Of a DNA stretch of 41,401 bases, positions 15,690 to 24,737 are shown piece after piece. The first letter of the stretch is position 1. Each line of letters opens with the position of its first letter. The notes beneath the pieces were generated by a model that ran no database searches, had not been told where the DNA came from, and was given only the letters and a program-made list of their open reading frames with translations. The stretch is from assembly GCA_903847205.1 (NCBI GenBank), contig CAINDA010000065.1:131929-173329 (forward strand), written 5' to 3'. This DNA comes from an uncultured Bacteroidota bacterium (GTDB taxonomy: Bacteria > Bacteroidota > Bacteroidia > 2-12-FULL-35-15). A program made the translations under genes and the position numbers.

Positions 15690-16730
15690 TTATTTCAATA
15701 ATGAATCCCAGCCCTGAGCGGTAATCGGGTGTGATGACCCTCCTTTAGTAATTAAATTTATTCCTTCTCTTTTACTTGTCATGTGGCCGATAACGGAAAT
15801 ATCCGGGTTGGCTTTTATTTTAGGAAAATCACTTTGGTCAATTGTAAAAAGCAATTCATAATCTTCGCCCCCGCTTAAGGCGCAGACAGTAGGATCAAGA
15901 TTAAATTCACGCGCCATATTATATGCTGCCGGGTCAATGGGTATTTTATCTTCATACAAACTGCAGCCAACTTCCGACTGTGTGCAGATATGAAGTATTT
16001 CAGATGCTAATCCGTCAGACACGTCAATCATTGCAGTAGGTTTCACTTTCAGCATTTTCAACAAAGGCGGAATATCTTTACGGGCTTCAGGCTTCAACTG
16101 TCTTTCTAATATATAATCATTTCCTCCCAAATCAGGCTGTACTCCCGGGCTTTCCATGAAAATTTGTTTTTCACGCTCTAGTAATTGCAACCCTACAAAA
16201 GCAGCTCCTAAATCTCCGGTTACACAAAGTAAATCACCCTCTTTAGCCCCGTTACGGTAAACCAAATCATCGGCATCAGCCTCACCTATCACAGTAATGC
16301 TGATTACTAATCCCGATTTTGAAGTTGTTGTATCACCTCCTACAATGTCCACTTTATATTTATGACAGGCTTTCATCATACCTGCATACAGCTCTTCCAT
16401 AGCTTCCACAGAAAAACGGTTTGATACTGCAAACGAAACTGTAATTTGTTTTGGTACAGCATTCATAGCGTATATGTCGGATACATTTACCGAAACAGCT
16501 TTAAAACCGAGGTGTTTAAGAGGCACGTATGCCAAATCAAAATGCACGCCTTCTACCAGCATATCGGTAGATACAACCATTTGTTTTCCTTTATAATCAA
16601 TCACTGCAGCATCATCGCCGATGCCTTTTTTGGTGCTTTCGTTTTTAATTTCTATGAATTGAGTCAGGTGTTTTATTAATCCGAATTCGCCTAAACTGCT
16701 TAATTCTGTTCGTCCTGTGTTTTCTAACAT
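15690..16730 (-). CDS. thiL: Thiamine-monophosphate kinase
   Basis: The 346-residue ATP-dependent kinase converts thiamine monophosphate to thiamine diphosphate in the cytosol. Signature elements are G-I-G-D-D-A-A-V-I (36-44), S-T-D-M-L-V-E-G-V-H-F, the N-V-S-D-I-Y-A-M-N-A-V-P metal and substrate region, V-G-G-D-T-T, and D-V-S-D-G-L-A. They occur in the normal AIR-synthase-like order at normal length. No other thiamine genes are nearby; it is convergent with folA. Confidence 0.97.
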   Translation of the reverse strand: MLENTGRTELSSLGEFGLIKHLTQFIEIKNESTKKGIGDDAAVIDYKGKQMVVSTDMLVEGVHFDLAYVPLKHLGFKAVSVNVSDIYAMNAVPKQITVSFAVSNRFSVEAMEELYAGMMKACHKYKVDIVGGDTTTSKSGLVISITVIGEADADDLVYRNGAKEGDLLCVTGDLGAAFVGLQLLEREKQIFMESPGVQPDLGGNDYILERQLKPEARKDIPPLLKMLKVKPTAMIDVSDGLASEILHICTQSEVGCSLYEDKIPIDPAAYNMAREFNLDPTVCALSGGEDYELLFTIDQSDFPKIKANPDISVIGHMTSKREGINLITKGGSSHPITAQGWDSLLK

Positions 16731-16801
16731 TTTAATTTTTTTCTTAATGATTAGAGAATAATAATTTCTGGCAAATACAACTTCTTGCTAAAAATACAAT
16801 C

Positions 16802-18229
16802 TTATATAAACTTAATTTTCCGAGCAGCAAACAAACACATACGCATTAAAATCACGCCGTGTTTAAAACGTGAAATGTTGGTACTGCCATATGTACGCTC
16901 TTTATAGCGGATTGGTATTTCGATTATTTTATGATTGAGTTTATGCGCTCCGAAAATTAAATCGTAATCACCAAAAGGATCAAAATTGCCGAAGTAGCTT
17001 TGGTTCTTCACCAGGCGGATATAATCTTCTTTAAAAATCACTTTTGTTCCGCAGAGTGTGTCCTTAAACTTTTGCTCCAGCAGCCAGGTGAATGCCATGC
17101 TGAAAAATTTATTTCCCAATAAATTCAAGAAACGCATCGCATCTTTTTCCATTGAATACACCAAACGCGAACCATTAATAAAATCACCTTTCCCGGAAGC
17201 TATTGCATCATAAAATTTCGGCAGGTCTTCTGGGGGAACTGTTAAGTCGGCATCAAGTATCATTAATATATCGCCTGTGGCCATTCCAAAACCTTTACGC
17301 ACTGCATCAGCCTTACCTTTCCCACCCTGCTGTCCGATTTTTATATCATGTGTACCGGAATATTTTTTAGCGATTTCCTGTATTTTGCTCCAGGTATCAT
17401 CCGTTGAATTCCCTTCTATAAAAATTATTTCGGTATGATTTCCAAGTTTAGGAAGACGGAGAATTGCATTTTCAATATTGCCGCTTTCGTTACGGGCAGG
17501 AATAACAACCGATACAGAATATTTATCTGAGTACTCTGCTTCAGACAGCACAGACAGCGGTTTTGCAAAGGTGTACATGTTCATCGTAAAAAAACGGAAG
17601 AAAGGCAGCTTTGCTAAAAAACCGTTTAAAAAACTCGAAAGCAGAGGCACATTAAACGGGAATATCATCCGTTTTGTGTTTCTGTAAACATCAAACCCTG
17701 CAGCATAAAGCAGGTTATTTATATCTGCAAGGGACAGCCAATTCTGCAATGGTGTCCGCGTTTTTATTCCGATAAGCTCACCGAATTTCAAAACCGGTTC
17801 CCACAAATAATTGTAATAAGTAACAATTATTTTAGTTTTAGAATGGCAGACTTTATGAAGCTGTTTAAAAATTTCCTGTATATCATCCACGTATCCGATC
17901 AGGTTTGAAAGTATAATTAAATCAAACTTTTCATCCAATTGAATATTCTCAGCTTCCATCACCTTGAAGTCAACATTTTTAAATCTTTCTTTGGCAATTT
18001 CAATCATTGACGGGCTGAAGTCTATACCCACTTTACGTTTCCCGCGTATGCTGCTTATGAGTTCACCCGCACCGCATCCAATTTCAAGTATTGAAATATC
18101 TTCATGCGCAAAATATTCACAGTAATTTGTAATCTCGTTCCAATAATGAGCATTTATGCCCCTTGCTTTTTTTCTTTTCGGAGCCAGCTTCTCAAAGTAA
18201 GCTTTGCTTTTTTCTATGTGATCACTCAT
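16802..18229 (-). CDS. Fusion of SAM methyltransferase and family 2 glycosyltransferase
   Basis: The protein has 475 residues and two enzyme modules. Residues about 1-200 are a class I methyltransferase: I-L-E-I-G-C-G-A-G-E-L (47-57), G-I-D-F-S-P-S-M-I and an L-I-I-L-S-N-L-I-G-Y segment. Residues about 237-475 are a GT2 domain like dolichol/polyprenol-phosphate sugar transferases: V-V-I-P-A-R-N-E-S-G-N-I, E-G-N-S-T-D-D-T, D-A-D-L-T-V-P-P-E-D-L-P (the metal-binding D-x-D) and G-S-R-L-V. A short hydrophobic stretch near 195-225 separates the modules. The gene overlaps the upstream methyltransferase gene by 8 bases, so translation is probably coupled. Likely role: adding a sugar to a lipid carrier plus a methylation step in surface glycan synthesis. 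Confidence 0.88.
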   Translation of the reverse strand: MSDHIEKSKAYFEKLAPKRKKARGINAHYWNEITNYCEYFAHEDISILEIGCGAGELISSIRGKRKVGIDFSPSMIEIAKERFKNVDFKVMEAENIQLDEKFDLIILSNLIGYVDDIQEIFKQLHKVCHSKTKIIVTYYNYLWEPVLKFGELIGIKTRTPLQNWLSLADINNLLYAAGFDVYRNTKRMIFPFNVPLLSSFLNGFLAKLPFFRFFTMNMYTFAKPLSVLSEAEYSDKYSVSVVIPARNESGNIENAILRLPKLGNHTEIIFIEGNSTDDTWSKIQEIAKKYSGTHDIKIGQQGGKGKADAVRKGFGMATGDILMILDADLTVPPEDLPKFYDAIASGKGDFINGSRLVYSMEKDAMRFLNLLGNKFFSMAFTWLLEQKFKDTLCGTKVIFKEDYIRLVKNQSYFGNFDPFGDYDLIFGAHKLNHKIIEIPIRYKERTYGSTNISRFKHGVILMRMCLFAARKIKFI

Positions 18230-18989
18230 TATTAAATTCTATTTTAACTATTTCAATCGTTTTAAACATCCCTAATCGGGACGCAAACGGCTTCAAAATT
18301 TTTTCGATCAAATTAAAAAAAGCAAACGTTTCTATCGGCACCAGTGCTTTTCTGGAAACACCGCCGCTCAATAAATACATTAATGGAGTATGGTATTTGA
18401 CAGATTGTATTTTCAGATAAGGAAATTCTTTATCAAATTTTTCACGGTCTCGTTCAAAATAAATAAATGGCAGCGCTTGGTTAGACCCTGAAAGCGGACC
18501 GCTTGAAATTATTTCCCAATCGCCGTCAATGTCAAAAGGTTCGTGATGAAATGTTTTATAAATCCATCTTCCGAACCAGCTGTTGGCAGGCTCAATCATT
18601 ACAATTTTCCCTCCTGTTTTGAGTGTGCGCTCGGCTTCTTTCAAAAACAAATAGGGTTTAGGAATATGGTGAAAAACGTTAAGCATAAAAATACCGCTTA
18701 ATTCTTTTTGAGAAAAAGGCATAACTTCAGCTGAAAACACCATATCACAATGGTTAAGAGGCATGATGTCAGATGTGATAAGTTGAGGCATCAGCTCTTT
18801 TAAAAAGCCGCCTCCCGAACCTATTTCTAAAATCTTGCCTTGCGGCAATTGTTTTGCAGTGTTTATAAAATCAGAATACCACTTTTCATAAACTTTTTTT
18901 AAAAAAGCCTTTGATGAAATTAACTCACGGTGTTTAAGCGAGGTTTCATGATCCTTCAAATGAGCTGCTATATCGTATTCTATTGCCAA
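18222..18989 (-). CDS. SAM-dependent methyltransferase
   Basis: This 255-residue class I methyltransferase has I-L-E-I-G-S-G-G-G-F-L (motif I, about residues 54-64), F-M-L-N-V-F-H-H-I-P-K-P (motif IV region) and G-G-K-I-V-M-I-E-P, as in the Methyltransf_11 group. The acceptor is unknown. The stop overlaps the start of the methyltransferase-glycosyltransferase fusion by 8 bases, so the two work as a translational pair. Context suggests a lipid-linked sugar or glycan as substrate. Confidence 0.88.
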   Translation of the reverse strand: MAIEYDIAAHLKDHETSLKHRELISSKAFLKKVYEKWYSDFINTAKQLPQGKILEIGSGGGFLKELMPQLITSDIMPLNHCDMVFSAEVMPFSQKELSGIFMLNVFHHIPKPYLFLKEAERTLKTGGKIVMIEPANSWFGRWIYKTFHHEPFDIDGDWEIISSGPLSGSNQALPFIYFERDREKFDKEFPYLKIQSVKYHTPLMYLLSGGVSRKALVPIETFAFFNLIEKILKPFASRLGMFKTIEIVKIEFNNE

Positions 18990-19094
18990 TTGACTATACT
19001 AATTTCGTAAATATGAAGAATGTAAACTTCATTTGTGATACTTGCTTTTCCCTTTGTTTTAAATACAGCTTTGTACTAATCAATTTAAAATAAA

Positions 19095-19853
19095 TCAGAA
19101 TTTGATACTTTCCCTGCTTAGCACAACATTGTAATAACTATTTTCATCCTGATTTAATCCATTAAGCTTTTCCTTGGTCAGAAGCTGCAATTGATTTGAT
19201 GTTACCAGATAAATTTCAAATCCTTTTGACATAACAAAGTCAGCCATTTCAGGAGCTGAACTGCCCGCTTTTTTTAGTCCGTAAGGCCAGAGCTCGGTAA
19301 TTATTTTTACTGAAGGATTATTTTTCAAAGTTTTTTCCATGCCTTTTAATGCTGACATTTCAAAACCCTGAATATCCATTTTAATAAAATCAATCTTCCC
19401 AATATTTTTTGATGTAAGATAATCATCAATTGTTATTCCTTCAATCTGCATCACGTCTTCATAATCATCAATGGGATAAGTGCGATGATCAACATTTAAC
19501 ATTTTAGAAAGATAAATTTTTATTGGTCCTGTTTTATCCGATACTGCTTTGTTTATGAGTGCGGCATTCTTACATTGTCCGCAGTTTTGCTGCAAATATT
19601 TAAAGTTAGCTGCTTCCGGCTCAAAGGCATGAACACTTCCTTCAGGCCCTGTTAATTTAGAAAAAACTTCTGTATAAAAACCGATATTAGCGCCTATATC
19701 AAGCACATTAAAGCCAGGCTTTACAATGGAACCGATAAGTTTAAGCTCCATAGCATCCTGCTTTCTTTTGAATACCGGGTAAATACGGTTGTATATTGGA
19801 AAAGCATTTTTATAAAGAAACTTTCCAACTTTAATGGAGAATGTTTGAGGCAT
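19095..19853 (-). CDS. FkbM-family methyltransferase
   Basis: The protein has 252 residues. V-L-D-I-G-A-N-I-G-F-Y-T-E-V-F, then H-A-F-E-P-E-A-A-N-F and I-D-F-I-K-M-D-I-Q-G-F-E form the normal FkbM signature; the family O-methylates sugars or polyketides. There is no membrane segment or signal peptide. It lies on the same strand as the glycosyltransferase and other methyltransferase genes, separated from them by about 105 bases on each side. A role in methylating a surface glycan is inferred from this context only. Confidence 0.9.
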   Translation of the reverse strand: MPQTFSIKVGKFLYKNAFPIYNRIYPVFKRKQDAMELKLIGSIVKPGFNVLDIGANIGFYTEVFSKLTGPEGSVHAFEPEAANFKYLQQNCGQCKNAALINKAVSDKTGPIKIYLSKMLNVDHRTYPIDDYEDVMQIEGITIDDYLTSKNIGKIDFIKMDIQGFEMSALKGMEKTLKNNPSVKIITELWPYGLKKAGSSAPEMADFVMSKGFEIYLVTSNQLQLLTKEKLNGLNQDENSYYNVVLSRESIKF

Positions 19854-19958
19854 TTTATCAAAAATAAATTTATATTCATAGGCCTTTAAGCTGAAAAGGC
19901 GGTGATAACAAAGTTAAGATTTTTGTTTAAAGACGAGGGTCGGAAAACAAATACCGGT

Positions 19959-20969
19959 TTACAGAAGGTTCTTAATATCACTGATCCAAGCCTGCAGCAA
20001 AACCATTTCTTCTTTGCCGATAACGTTAATGTCAATTAATTTTTGATAGCAGGTAATTAAGTTTTCATAAATATTAGTCTGTCCCGGCTTTAAATGAAGG
20101 CTTTGTAATTCCTTGCAAATATTAAAATTGTTTGAGTAGCCAGGGATTTCATCTTCAAAATCTTTCATTAAATTATGTTCATTGCGTTCCTGCAAAACTG
20201 TAGGCTCATGGTACAAAATACTCCAGCCGCATTCCCATGCAATACGCTGTGCAACATAGCTGCGCCAAATGTCCGTCATCCTGAAACTGCAGTATGACGG
20301 CAGGTACAACAATGCAAATGCTTCTTTAAACCAATGAGTATTCTGACTATTAAACGGGCTCCAGGCATTTTTCCCAAGTGCTAATTTTGCTTTTATTTCA
20401 AAGTTCAGTGGCAGTGGATAAGTTAATCTGTAAACTGCATCAACATCCGGGTTCTCATCTGCCAAGCCCTGTTGAATTGGGCAGTTTATCAAATCTGATT
20501 TTAATGAATTAAGTTCAATTTGTTTTTTCTGAAGTTCTTCCAATGGAAAACCGCGGGGCCAAATTGTATGTTTTGTAAAGTAGTGGTAAACATTCACCCA
20601 GCCCGCATTTTCAAAGGAATGGCTTTTTACTTCGCGCTGCTTATCATTCCAAAATTCTTCTCTTGGAATATTATCATCATCAGTTTCTACTAATTGTAAT
20701 GCACCATTTTTAATAGCCAAAAGGTAGCCGAGGTTTTTCCTTGAATAATGGCGGGTCGGCGTAATTTCGGCCAGTTTGAAAGGCAGTGTTAACTGGCGGT
20801 CAACGCTCCAAAAATCGCATCCTTGCAATTGAAATTCTGCGGGCGATTTTGTATCTCCGATAACAATAAAATCAACATTCCGTTTCTTACATTCCGTTGC
20901 AAAGGTTTTTAATATTGGGTGTTTGTCGTTTGCAATGGAAGTAATGATGAGAGATTTTTTTTCAGACAT
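19959..20969 (-). CDS. STELLO-like (DUF288) putative glycosyltransferase
   Basis: The protein has 336 residues. It begins K-K-S-L-I-I-T-S-I-A-N-D-K-H-P, then F-I-V-I-G-D-T-K-S-P, Y-S-R-K-N-L-G-Y-L-L-A-I-K-N-G-A and E-T-D-D-D-N-I-P (acidic, presumed nucleotide-sugar and metal binding). This order matches the DUF288/STELLO family, first studied in plant Golgi cellulose synthesis and in nematodes, with bacterial members. No signal or membrane segment is visible, so it is probably cytosolic. It lies within the glycan gene set between an FkbM methyltransferase and a GT2. Sugar transfer is likely but the donor and acceptor are unknown. Confidence 0.8.
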   Translation of the reverse strand: MSEKKSLIITSIANDKHPILKTFATECKKRNVDFIVIGDTKSPAEFQLQGCDFWSVDRQLTLPFKLAEITPTRHYSRKNLGYLLAIKNGALQLVETDDDNIPREEFWNDKQREVKSHSFENAGWVNVYHYFTKHTIWPRGFPLEELQKKQIELNSLKSDLINCPIQQGLADENPDVDAVYRLTYPLPLNFEIKAKLALGKNAWSPFNSQNTHWFKEAFALLYLPSYCSFRMTDIWRSYVAQRIAWECGWSILYHEPTVLQERNEHNLMKDFEDEIPGYSNNFNICKELQSLHLKPGQTNIYENLITCYQKLIDINVIGKEEMVLLQAWISDIKNLL

Positions 20970-21060
20970 GGAATGTTGTTTGAAGTTTTAAAAAGATAAA
21001 AATTTTCAATTTTCTGTTTGCTGCCCTGAGACAGGCTCTTTGCAATTCGTTTACAACGAT

Positions 21061-21795
21061 TTATAGTATCGGCCTTTTTCCTCCTAATCGCAAGAAGAAA
21101 TAATAAAATAAAGTTTGATACGCATTTTTTATTGCATTGCTCGAAACCCTTGGTGACGGCGCCTGATAATGAATCGGCACCTCAAAAATTCTCCGTTTGC
21201 GAAGCAGATAACGAAGTTCCGTTTGATAAAAATGAGCTTTGGATTTTAAATCATACGAAATTATTTTTGCAGCTATATCTCTATGAAACCCCTGATAACC
21301 CGAAGTCATATCATGCAGTTTGGTTCCCAATAAAACATTTGCTAAAATGGTCCCGATTTTCGAAAGCATTCTGCGTTTAAAAGGAGAATCTCCCATGGAA
21401 CCGCCGTTAATAAAGCGGCTTCCGAATGCACATTCATTTCCTTCATTCAAAACCCTCAGAAACATTGGTATTGCCCTTGGGTCGTGCGATAAACCTGCAT
21501 CCATTTCAATAATCAATTCATGGCCAGCTTCGTATGCAACTCGCAGTCCTTTCACATAAGCATCCACAACATTTTTATTTTCGGGAGCCCATACAGTCAC
21601 ATAACGCGGGTCTTTTAGAGATAATTCTTGGCAAAGTTCCAGCGTTCTATCTTTAGATGCTTTATCAACAATAAAATAAACTCTGCCGGGATGTAATTCA
21701 TTAATTACAAAATTGAGCATTTCAATAAATGGTTTGAAATCAGCTTCCTCATTCGCCATTGGCACAACTATCGCCCAATTTTTGTAGTAAAACAT
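21061..21795 (-). CDS. Family 2 glycosyltransferase, polyprenol-phosphate sugar transferase type
   Basis: The protein has 244 residues. W-A-I-V-V-P-M-A-N-E-E-A-D-F opens a GT2 fold. D-K-A-S-K-D-R-T, I-E-M-D-A-G-L-S-H-D-P-R-A-I (the D-x-D-equivalent region reads M-D-A-G), F-G-S-R-F-I-N-G-G and M-T-S-G-Y-Q-G-F follow, as in DPM1-like enzymes. No C-terminal membrane helices are present. A TATCTTTG element at 21831-21824 on the minus strand, about 28 bases before the ATG, fits the Bacteroidota -7 consensus TAnnTTTG. It is the first gene of the minus-strand glycan set and is divergent from the suf operon. Confidence 0.9.
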   Translation of the reverse strand: MFYYKNWAIVVPMANEEADFKPFIEMLNFVINELHPGRVYFIVDKASKDRTLELCQELSLKDPRYVTVWAPENKNVVDAYVKGLRVAYEAGHELIIEMDAGLSHDPRAIPMFLRVLNEGNECAFGSRFINGGSMGDSPFKRRMLSKIGTILANVLLGTKLHDMTSGYQGFHRDIAAKIISYDLKSKAHFYQTELRYLLRKRRIFEVPIHYQAPSPRVSSNAIKNAYQTLFYYFFLRLGGKRPIL

Positions 21796-21913
21796 TGTAG
21801 TTTGATGTAATTGATTTTGCCTGCAAAGATAATTTTTTTAATCAGCCTTCATCATTCATTAAATCGAATTCAAATTTATTTGCCGAAATTGCCTGCAAAA
21901 ATTATTTTTTAGG

Positions 21914-21921
21914 TATCTTTG
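21914..21921 (+). promoter_or_regulatory. -7 promoter element of the suf operon
   Basis: TATCTTTG matches the Bacteroidota housekeeping -7 consensus TAnnTTTG and lies 62 bases before the sufA ATG. A TTG at 21889-21891 could serve as the -33 element, but its spacing of 22 bases is a little long. Confidence 0.6.
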
Positions 21922-21927
21922 TACTAT

Positions 21928-21946
21928 ATTTAGATTAATTCTAAAT
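21928..21946 (+). promoter_or_regulatory. Palindromic operator candidate of the suf operon
   Basis: ATTTAGA (21928-21934) and TCTAAAT (21940-21946) form a perfect 7 bp inverted repeat with a 5-base centre. It begins 6 bases after the -7 element, so it covers the expected transcription start. A dimeric repressor responding to iron or Fe-S status (Fur, DtxR or Rrf2/IscR type) is the natural reader, but which one cannot be told from the sequence. Confidence 0.6.
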
Positions 21947-21982
21947 AAGGAAAAGAAAAAACACTTTCTAAAAAGTAAAACA

Positions 21983-22309
21983 ATGATCACAGTTTCAGAA
22001 CGCGCAAAAGAACATGCGCTTAGTTTAATAAAAACAGAAAACCGCCCTGAAGGCACATTTATACGTGTAGGGGTTGACGGCGGAGGCTGCTCAGGCCTGT
22101 CATACAAGCTGGAGTTCGACAATACAGTTAAAGAAGGTGATAAAATTTTTGAAGACAAGGGGATAAAGATTGCCGTTGACAAAAAAAGTTTTTTGTACTT
22201 AGCAGGCACTGAATTAGATTATTCAGGCGGCTTAAACGGAAAAGGCTTTATATTTAACAATCCCAATGCAAGCAGAACCTGTGGCTGCGGAGAATCATTC
22301 GGGGTGTAA
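21983..22309 (+). CDS. sufA: A-type Fe-S carrier (HesB/IscA/SufA family)
   Basis: The 108-residue protein has the three conserved cysteines: C36 in G-G-C-S-G, and C100 and C102 in T-C-G-C-G-E-S-F. It receives Fe-S clusters from the SufBCD scaffold and passes them to client proteins. Position directly upstream of sufB supports the name sufA; by sequence alone iscA or erpA would fit equally well. It is the first gene after the promoter and operator candidate at 21914-21946. Confidence 0.9.
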   Translation: MITVSERAKEHALSLIKTENRPEGTFIRVGVDGGGCSGLSYKLEFDNTVKEGDKIFEDKGIKIAVDKKSFLYLAGTELDYSGGLNGKGFIFNNPNASRTCGCGESFGV

Positions 22310-22314
22310 ATAAG

Positions 22315-22403
22315 TTTAAAGTTTGAAAGTTTAAAGTTGGCAGGCTGATAATAAATTCAGGAACAACTTTGAACTTTGAACTTAAAAACTTTCAAACTTT
22401 AAA
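22315..22403 (+). repeat. 18 bp inverted repeat between sufA and sufB
   Basis: 22315-22332 (TTTAAAGTTTGAAAGTTT) is the exact reverse complement of 22386-22403, with 53 bases between them that contain further A-A-C-T-T-T-G-A words. The right arm ends just before the sufB ATG at 22409. The RNA could fold into a long AU stem that masks the sufB start or moderates read-through from sufA. Such heptamer-rich words also occur as interspersed repeats in Bacteroidota (from memory). Confidence 0.7.
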
Positions 22404-22408
22404 AAAAG

Positions 22409-23860
22409 ATGGCGAACGAAATTTTATCTGAGAAGATCAACGAAGAATATAAGTACGGTTTTGTTACAAATATTGAAGCTGATAATGCCCCCAAAGGCTT
22501 AAATGAAGACATCATCCGCTTTATTTCGAAAAAGAAAAATGAACCGGAATGGATGCTGGAATATCGGCTAAAAGCCTTTCGTTACTGGATAACATTGGAA
22601 GAACCGCACTGGGCTCACGTTTCATATCAAAAGCCTGATTTTCATGACATCATTTATTATTCAGCTCCTAAGCCGAAAGTGTCATTGAACAGCTTAGATG
22701 AAGTTGATCCCGAACTATTAAAAACATTTGAAAAATTAGGTATTTCTATTGAAGAACAAAAACGGCTTTCAGGCGTTGAGAGCAGGATTGCAGTTGATAT
22801 TGTGATGGACAGTGTTTCTGTGAAAACAACATTTAAAGAAACATTATCAGAAAAAGGAATTATCTTCTGCTCATTCGGAGAGGCTGTGCAGGAGCATCCT
22901 GAGCTGGTGAAAAAATATATGAATTCCGTTGTTCCTTATACTGATAATTTTTATGCGGCTTTAAATTCAGCTGTATTTACTGACGGTTCATTCTGCTATA
23001 TTCCAAAGGGCGTTCGCTGTCCGATGGAACTTTCAACTTATTTTAGAATTAACTCTGCTGGGACCGGCCAATTTGAGCGCACGCTGCTTATTGCTGATGA
23101 GGATTCTTATGTGAGTTACCTCGAAGGGTGCACTGCACCGATGCGTGACGAGAACCAGCTGCACGCGGCAGTTGTTGAACTTGTTGCTCATAAAAATGCA
23201 GAAATAAAATACAGCACCGTTCAAAACTGGTATCCCGGGAATAAAGAAGGCATTGGAGGCATTTTTAATTTTGTCACAAAGCGCGGCATCTGTCTCGAAG
23301 ACAATTCAAAAATTTCATGGACACAGGTGGAAACAGGCTCTGCAGTTACCTGGAAGTATCCATCAGTAATTTTAAAAGGTGATAATTCAGTAGGCGAATT
23401 TTATTCAGTAGCCGTTACAAACAACTACCAGCAGGCTGATACAGGTACTAAAATGATGCATCTGGGAAAAAATACGAGGAGCACAATCATATCAAAAGGA
23501 ATCTCAGCAGGCTTTAGCAACAATAGTTACAGAGGTTTGGTGCGTATTGCAAAAGGTGCAAAAAACGCCAGAAATTTTTCGCAGTGCGACAGCTTATTAA
23601 TGGGCGATAAATGCGGAGCACATACATTTCCATACATCGAGATAAAAGATAAAACTGCTGTTGTAGAGCACGAAGCAACAACTTCTAAAATCGGGGAAGA
23701 TCAATTATTTTACTGCAAATCACGCGGTATAGATAATGAAAAAGCTATTGGGCTAATTGTAAACGGGTATTGCAAAGAGGTATTAAATAAGCTGCCAATG
23801 GAATTTGCTGTGGAAGCACAGAAATTATTGGCAGTATCACTCGAGGGCAGCGTTGGGTAG
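22409..23860 (+). CDS. sufB: Fe-S cluster assembly scaffold SufB
   Basis: The 483-residue core scaffold subunit of the SufBC2D complex builds Fe-S clusters in the cytosol. It shows the SufB beta-helix region: [50 protein letters not shown] and [17 protein letters not shown]. These contain the conserved Cys and Glu/His used for cluster assembly. Length is normal. It is followed after 23 bases by sufC. Confidence 0.98.
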   Translation: MANEILSEKINEEYKYGFVTNIEADNAPKGLNEDIIRFISKKKNEPEWMLEYRLKAFRYWITLEEPHWAHVSYQKPDFHDIIYYSAPKPKVSLNSLDEVDPELLKTFEKLGISIEEQKRLSGVESRIAVDIVMDSVSVKTTFKETLSEKGIIFCSFGEAVQEHPELVKKYMNSVVPYTDNFYAALNSAVFTDGSFCYIPKGVRCPMELSTYFRINSAGTGQFERTLLIADEDSYVSYLEGCTAPMRDENQLHAAVVELVAHKNAEIKYSTVQNWYPGNKEGIGGIFNFVTKRGICLEDNSKISWTQVETGSAVTWKYPSVILKGDNSVGEFYSVAVTNNYQQADTGTKMMHLGKNTRSTIISKGISAGFSNNSYRGLVRIAKGAKNARNFSQCDSLLMGDKCGAHTFPYIEIKDKTAVVEHEATTSKIGEDQLFYCKSRGIDNEKAIGLIVNGYCKEVLNKLPMEFAVEAQKLLAVSLEGSVG

Positions 23861-23883
23861 TTTAAACTTTATAATTAAAATTT

Positions 23884-24636
23884 ATGTTATCAATTAAAAA
23901 TCTACACGCCTCTATCGGCGGAAAAGAAATTCTGAAAGGAATTAATTTAGAAATAAAAGCAGGCGAAGTGCACGCTATTATGGGGCCTAACGGTTCCGGT
24001 AAAAGCACCCTGTCTGCGGTACTCGCAGGGAAAGAAGATTATGATGTTACTGAAGGTGAAGTAATATTCAATGGTAAAAACCTGCTTGAACTTTCTCCGG
24101 AAGACAGAGCGAGAGAGGGGATATTTCTTGCGTTTCAATATCCTGTGGAGATACCGGGAGTAAGCAATGTCAATTTTTTAAAAACGGCTATCAATGAAAT
24201 TAGAGCATACAAAGGTTTAGAACCAATGGCTGCAAAAGATTTTTTAGCGCGCTTAAAAGAAAAACAAAAATTGGTTGAGCTGGATGGTAAGCTTGCAAAC
24301 CGCTCTGTTAATGAAGGTTTCAGCGGAGGAGAAAAAAAACGAAATGAAATATTTCAGATGGCAATGCTTGAACCCAAACTGGCAATACTGGATGAAACCG
24401 ACAGCGGGCTTGATATTGATGCACTGAGAATTGTTGCAGACGGTGTAAATAAATTGAAATCGAATGATAATGCAACCGTTGTAATTACGCACTATCAAAG
24501 GTTATTGGATTATATCATTCCAGATGTTGTTCACGTTTTATATAATGGGAAAATTGTTAAAACCGGTCCAAAAGAATTGGCTTTAGAACTGGAAGAAAAA
24601 GGATATGACTTTATAAAAGCTGAAGCAGCAGTATAA
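23884..24636 (+). CDS. sufC: Fe-S cluster assembly ATPase SufC
   Basis: This 250-residue ABC-type ATPase has Walker A G-P-N-G-S-G-K-S-T-L (about 34-43), signature F-S-G-G-E-K-K-R-N-E, Walker B L-A-I-L-D-E-T-D-S-G-L-D and the H-loop in V-I-T-H-Y-Q-R. The D-E-T-D-S-G-L-D form is typical of SufC and differs from transporters. It drives conformational change of the SufB-SufD pair. There is no membrane partner, as expected. Confidence 0.98.
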   Translation: MLSIKNLHASIGGKEILKGINLEIKAGEVHAIMGPNGSGKSTLSAVLAGKEDYDVTEGEVIFNGKNLLELSPEDRAREGIFLAFQYPVEIPGVSNVNFLKTAINEIRAYKGLEPMAAKDFLARLKEKQKLVELDGKLANRSVNEGFSGGEKKRNEIFQMAMLEPKLAILDETDSGLDIDALRIVADGVNKLKSNDNATVVITHYQRLLDYIIPDVVHVLYNGKIVKTGPKELALELEEKGYDFIKAEAAV

Positions 24637-24646
24637 TGTTTATTCC

Positions 24647-24681
24647 GCGCACAGTCTTCGGCATGCTCAGACTGACTGCGC
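24647..24681 (+). repeat. Hairpin repeat between sufC and sufD
   Basis: GCGCACAGTC (24647-24656) pairs with GACTG-ac-TGCGC (24670-24681) with a 2-base bulge and a 13-base loop. The ttcggcatgctcagactgac core resembles widespread C-T-T-C-G-A-C-A-G-G-C-T-C-A-G-type interspersed repeats (from memory). It lies in the 101-base gap inside the suf operon without a T tract, so it is more likely an mRNA processing or stability hairpin, or a repeat, than a terminator. Confidence 0.6.
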
Positions 24682-24737
24682 ACTGCCTCAATGAGCCAGA
24701 TCGAAATTAGCGTGTAAGCATTTGATATAAAATTAAA

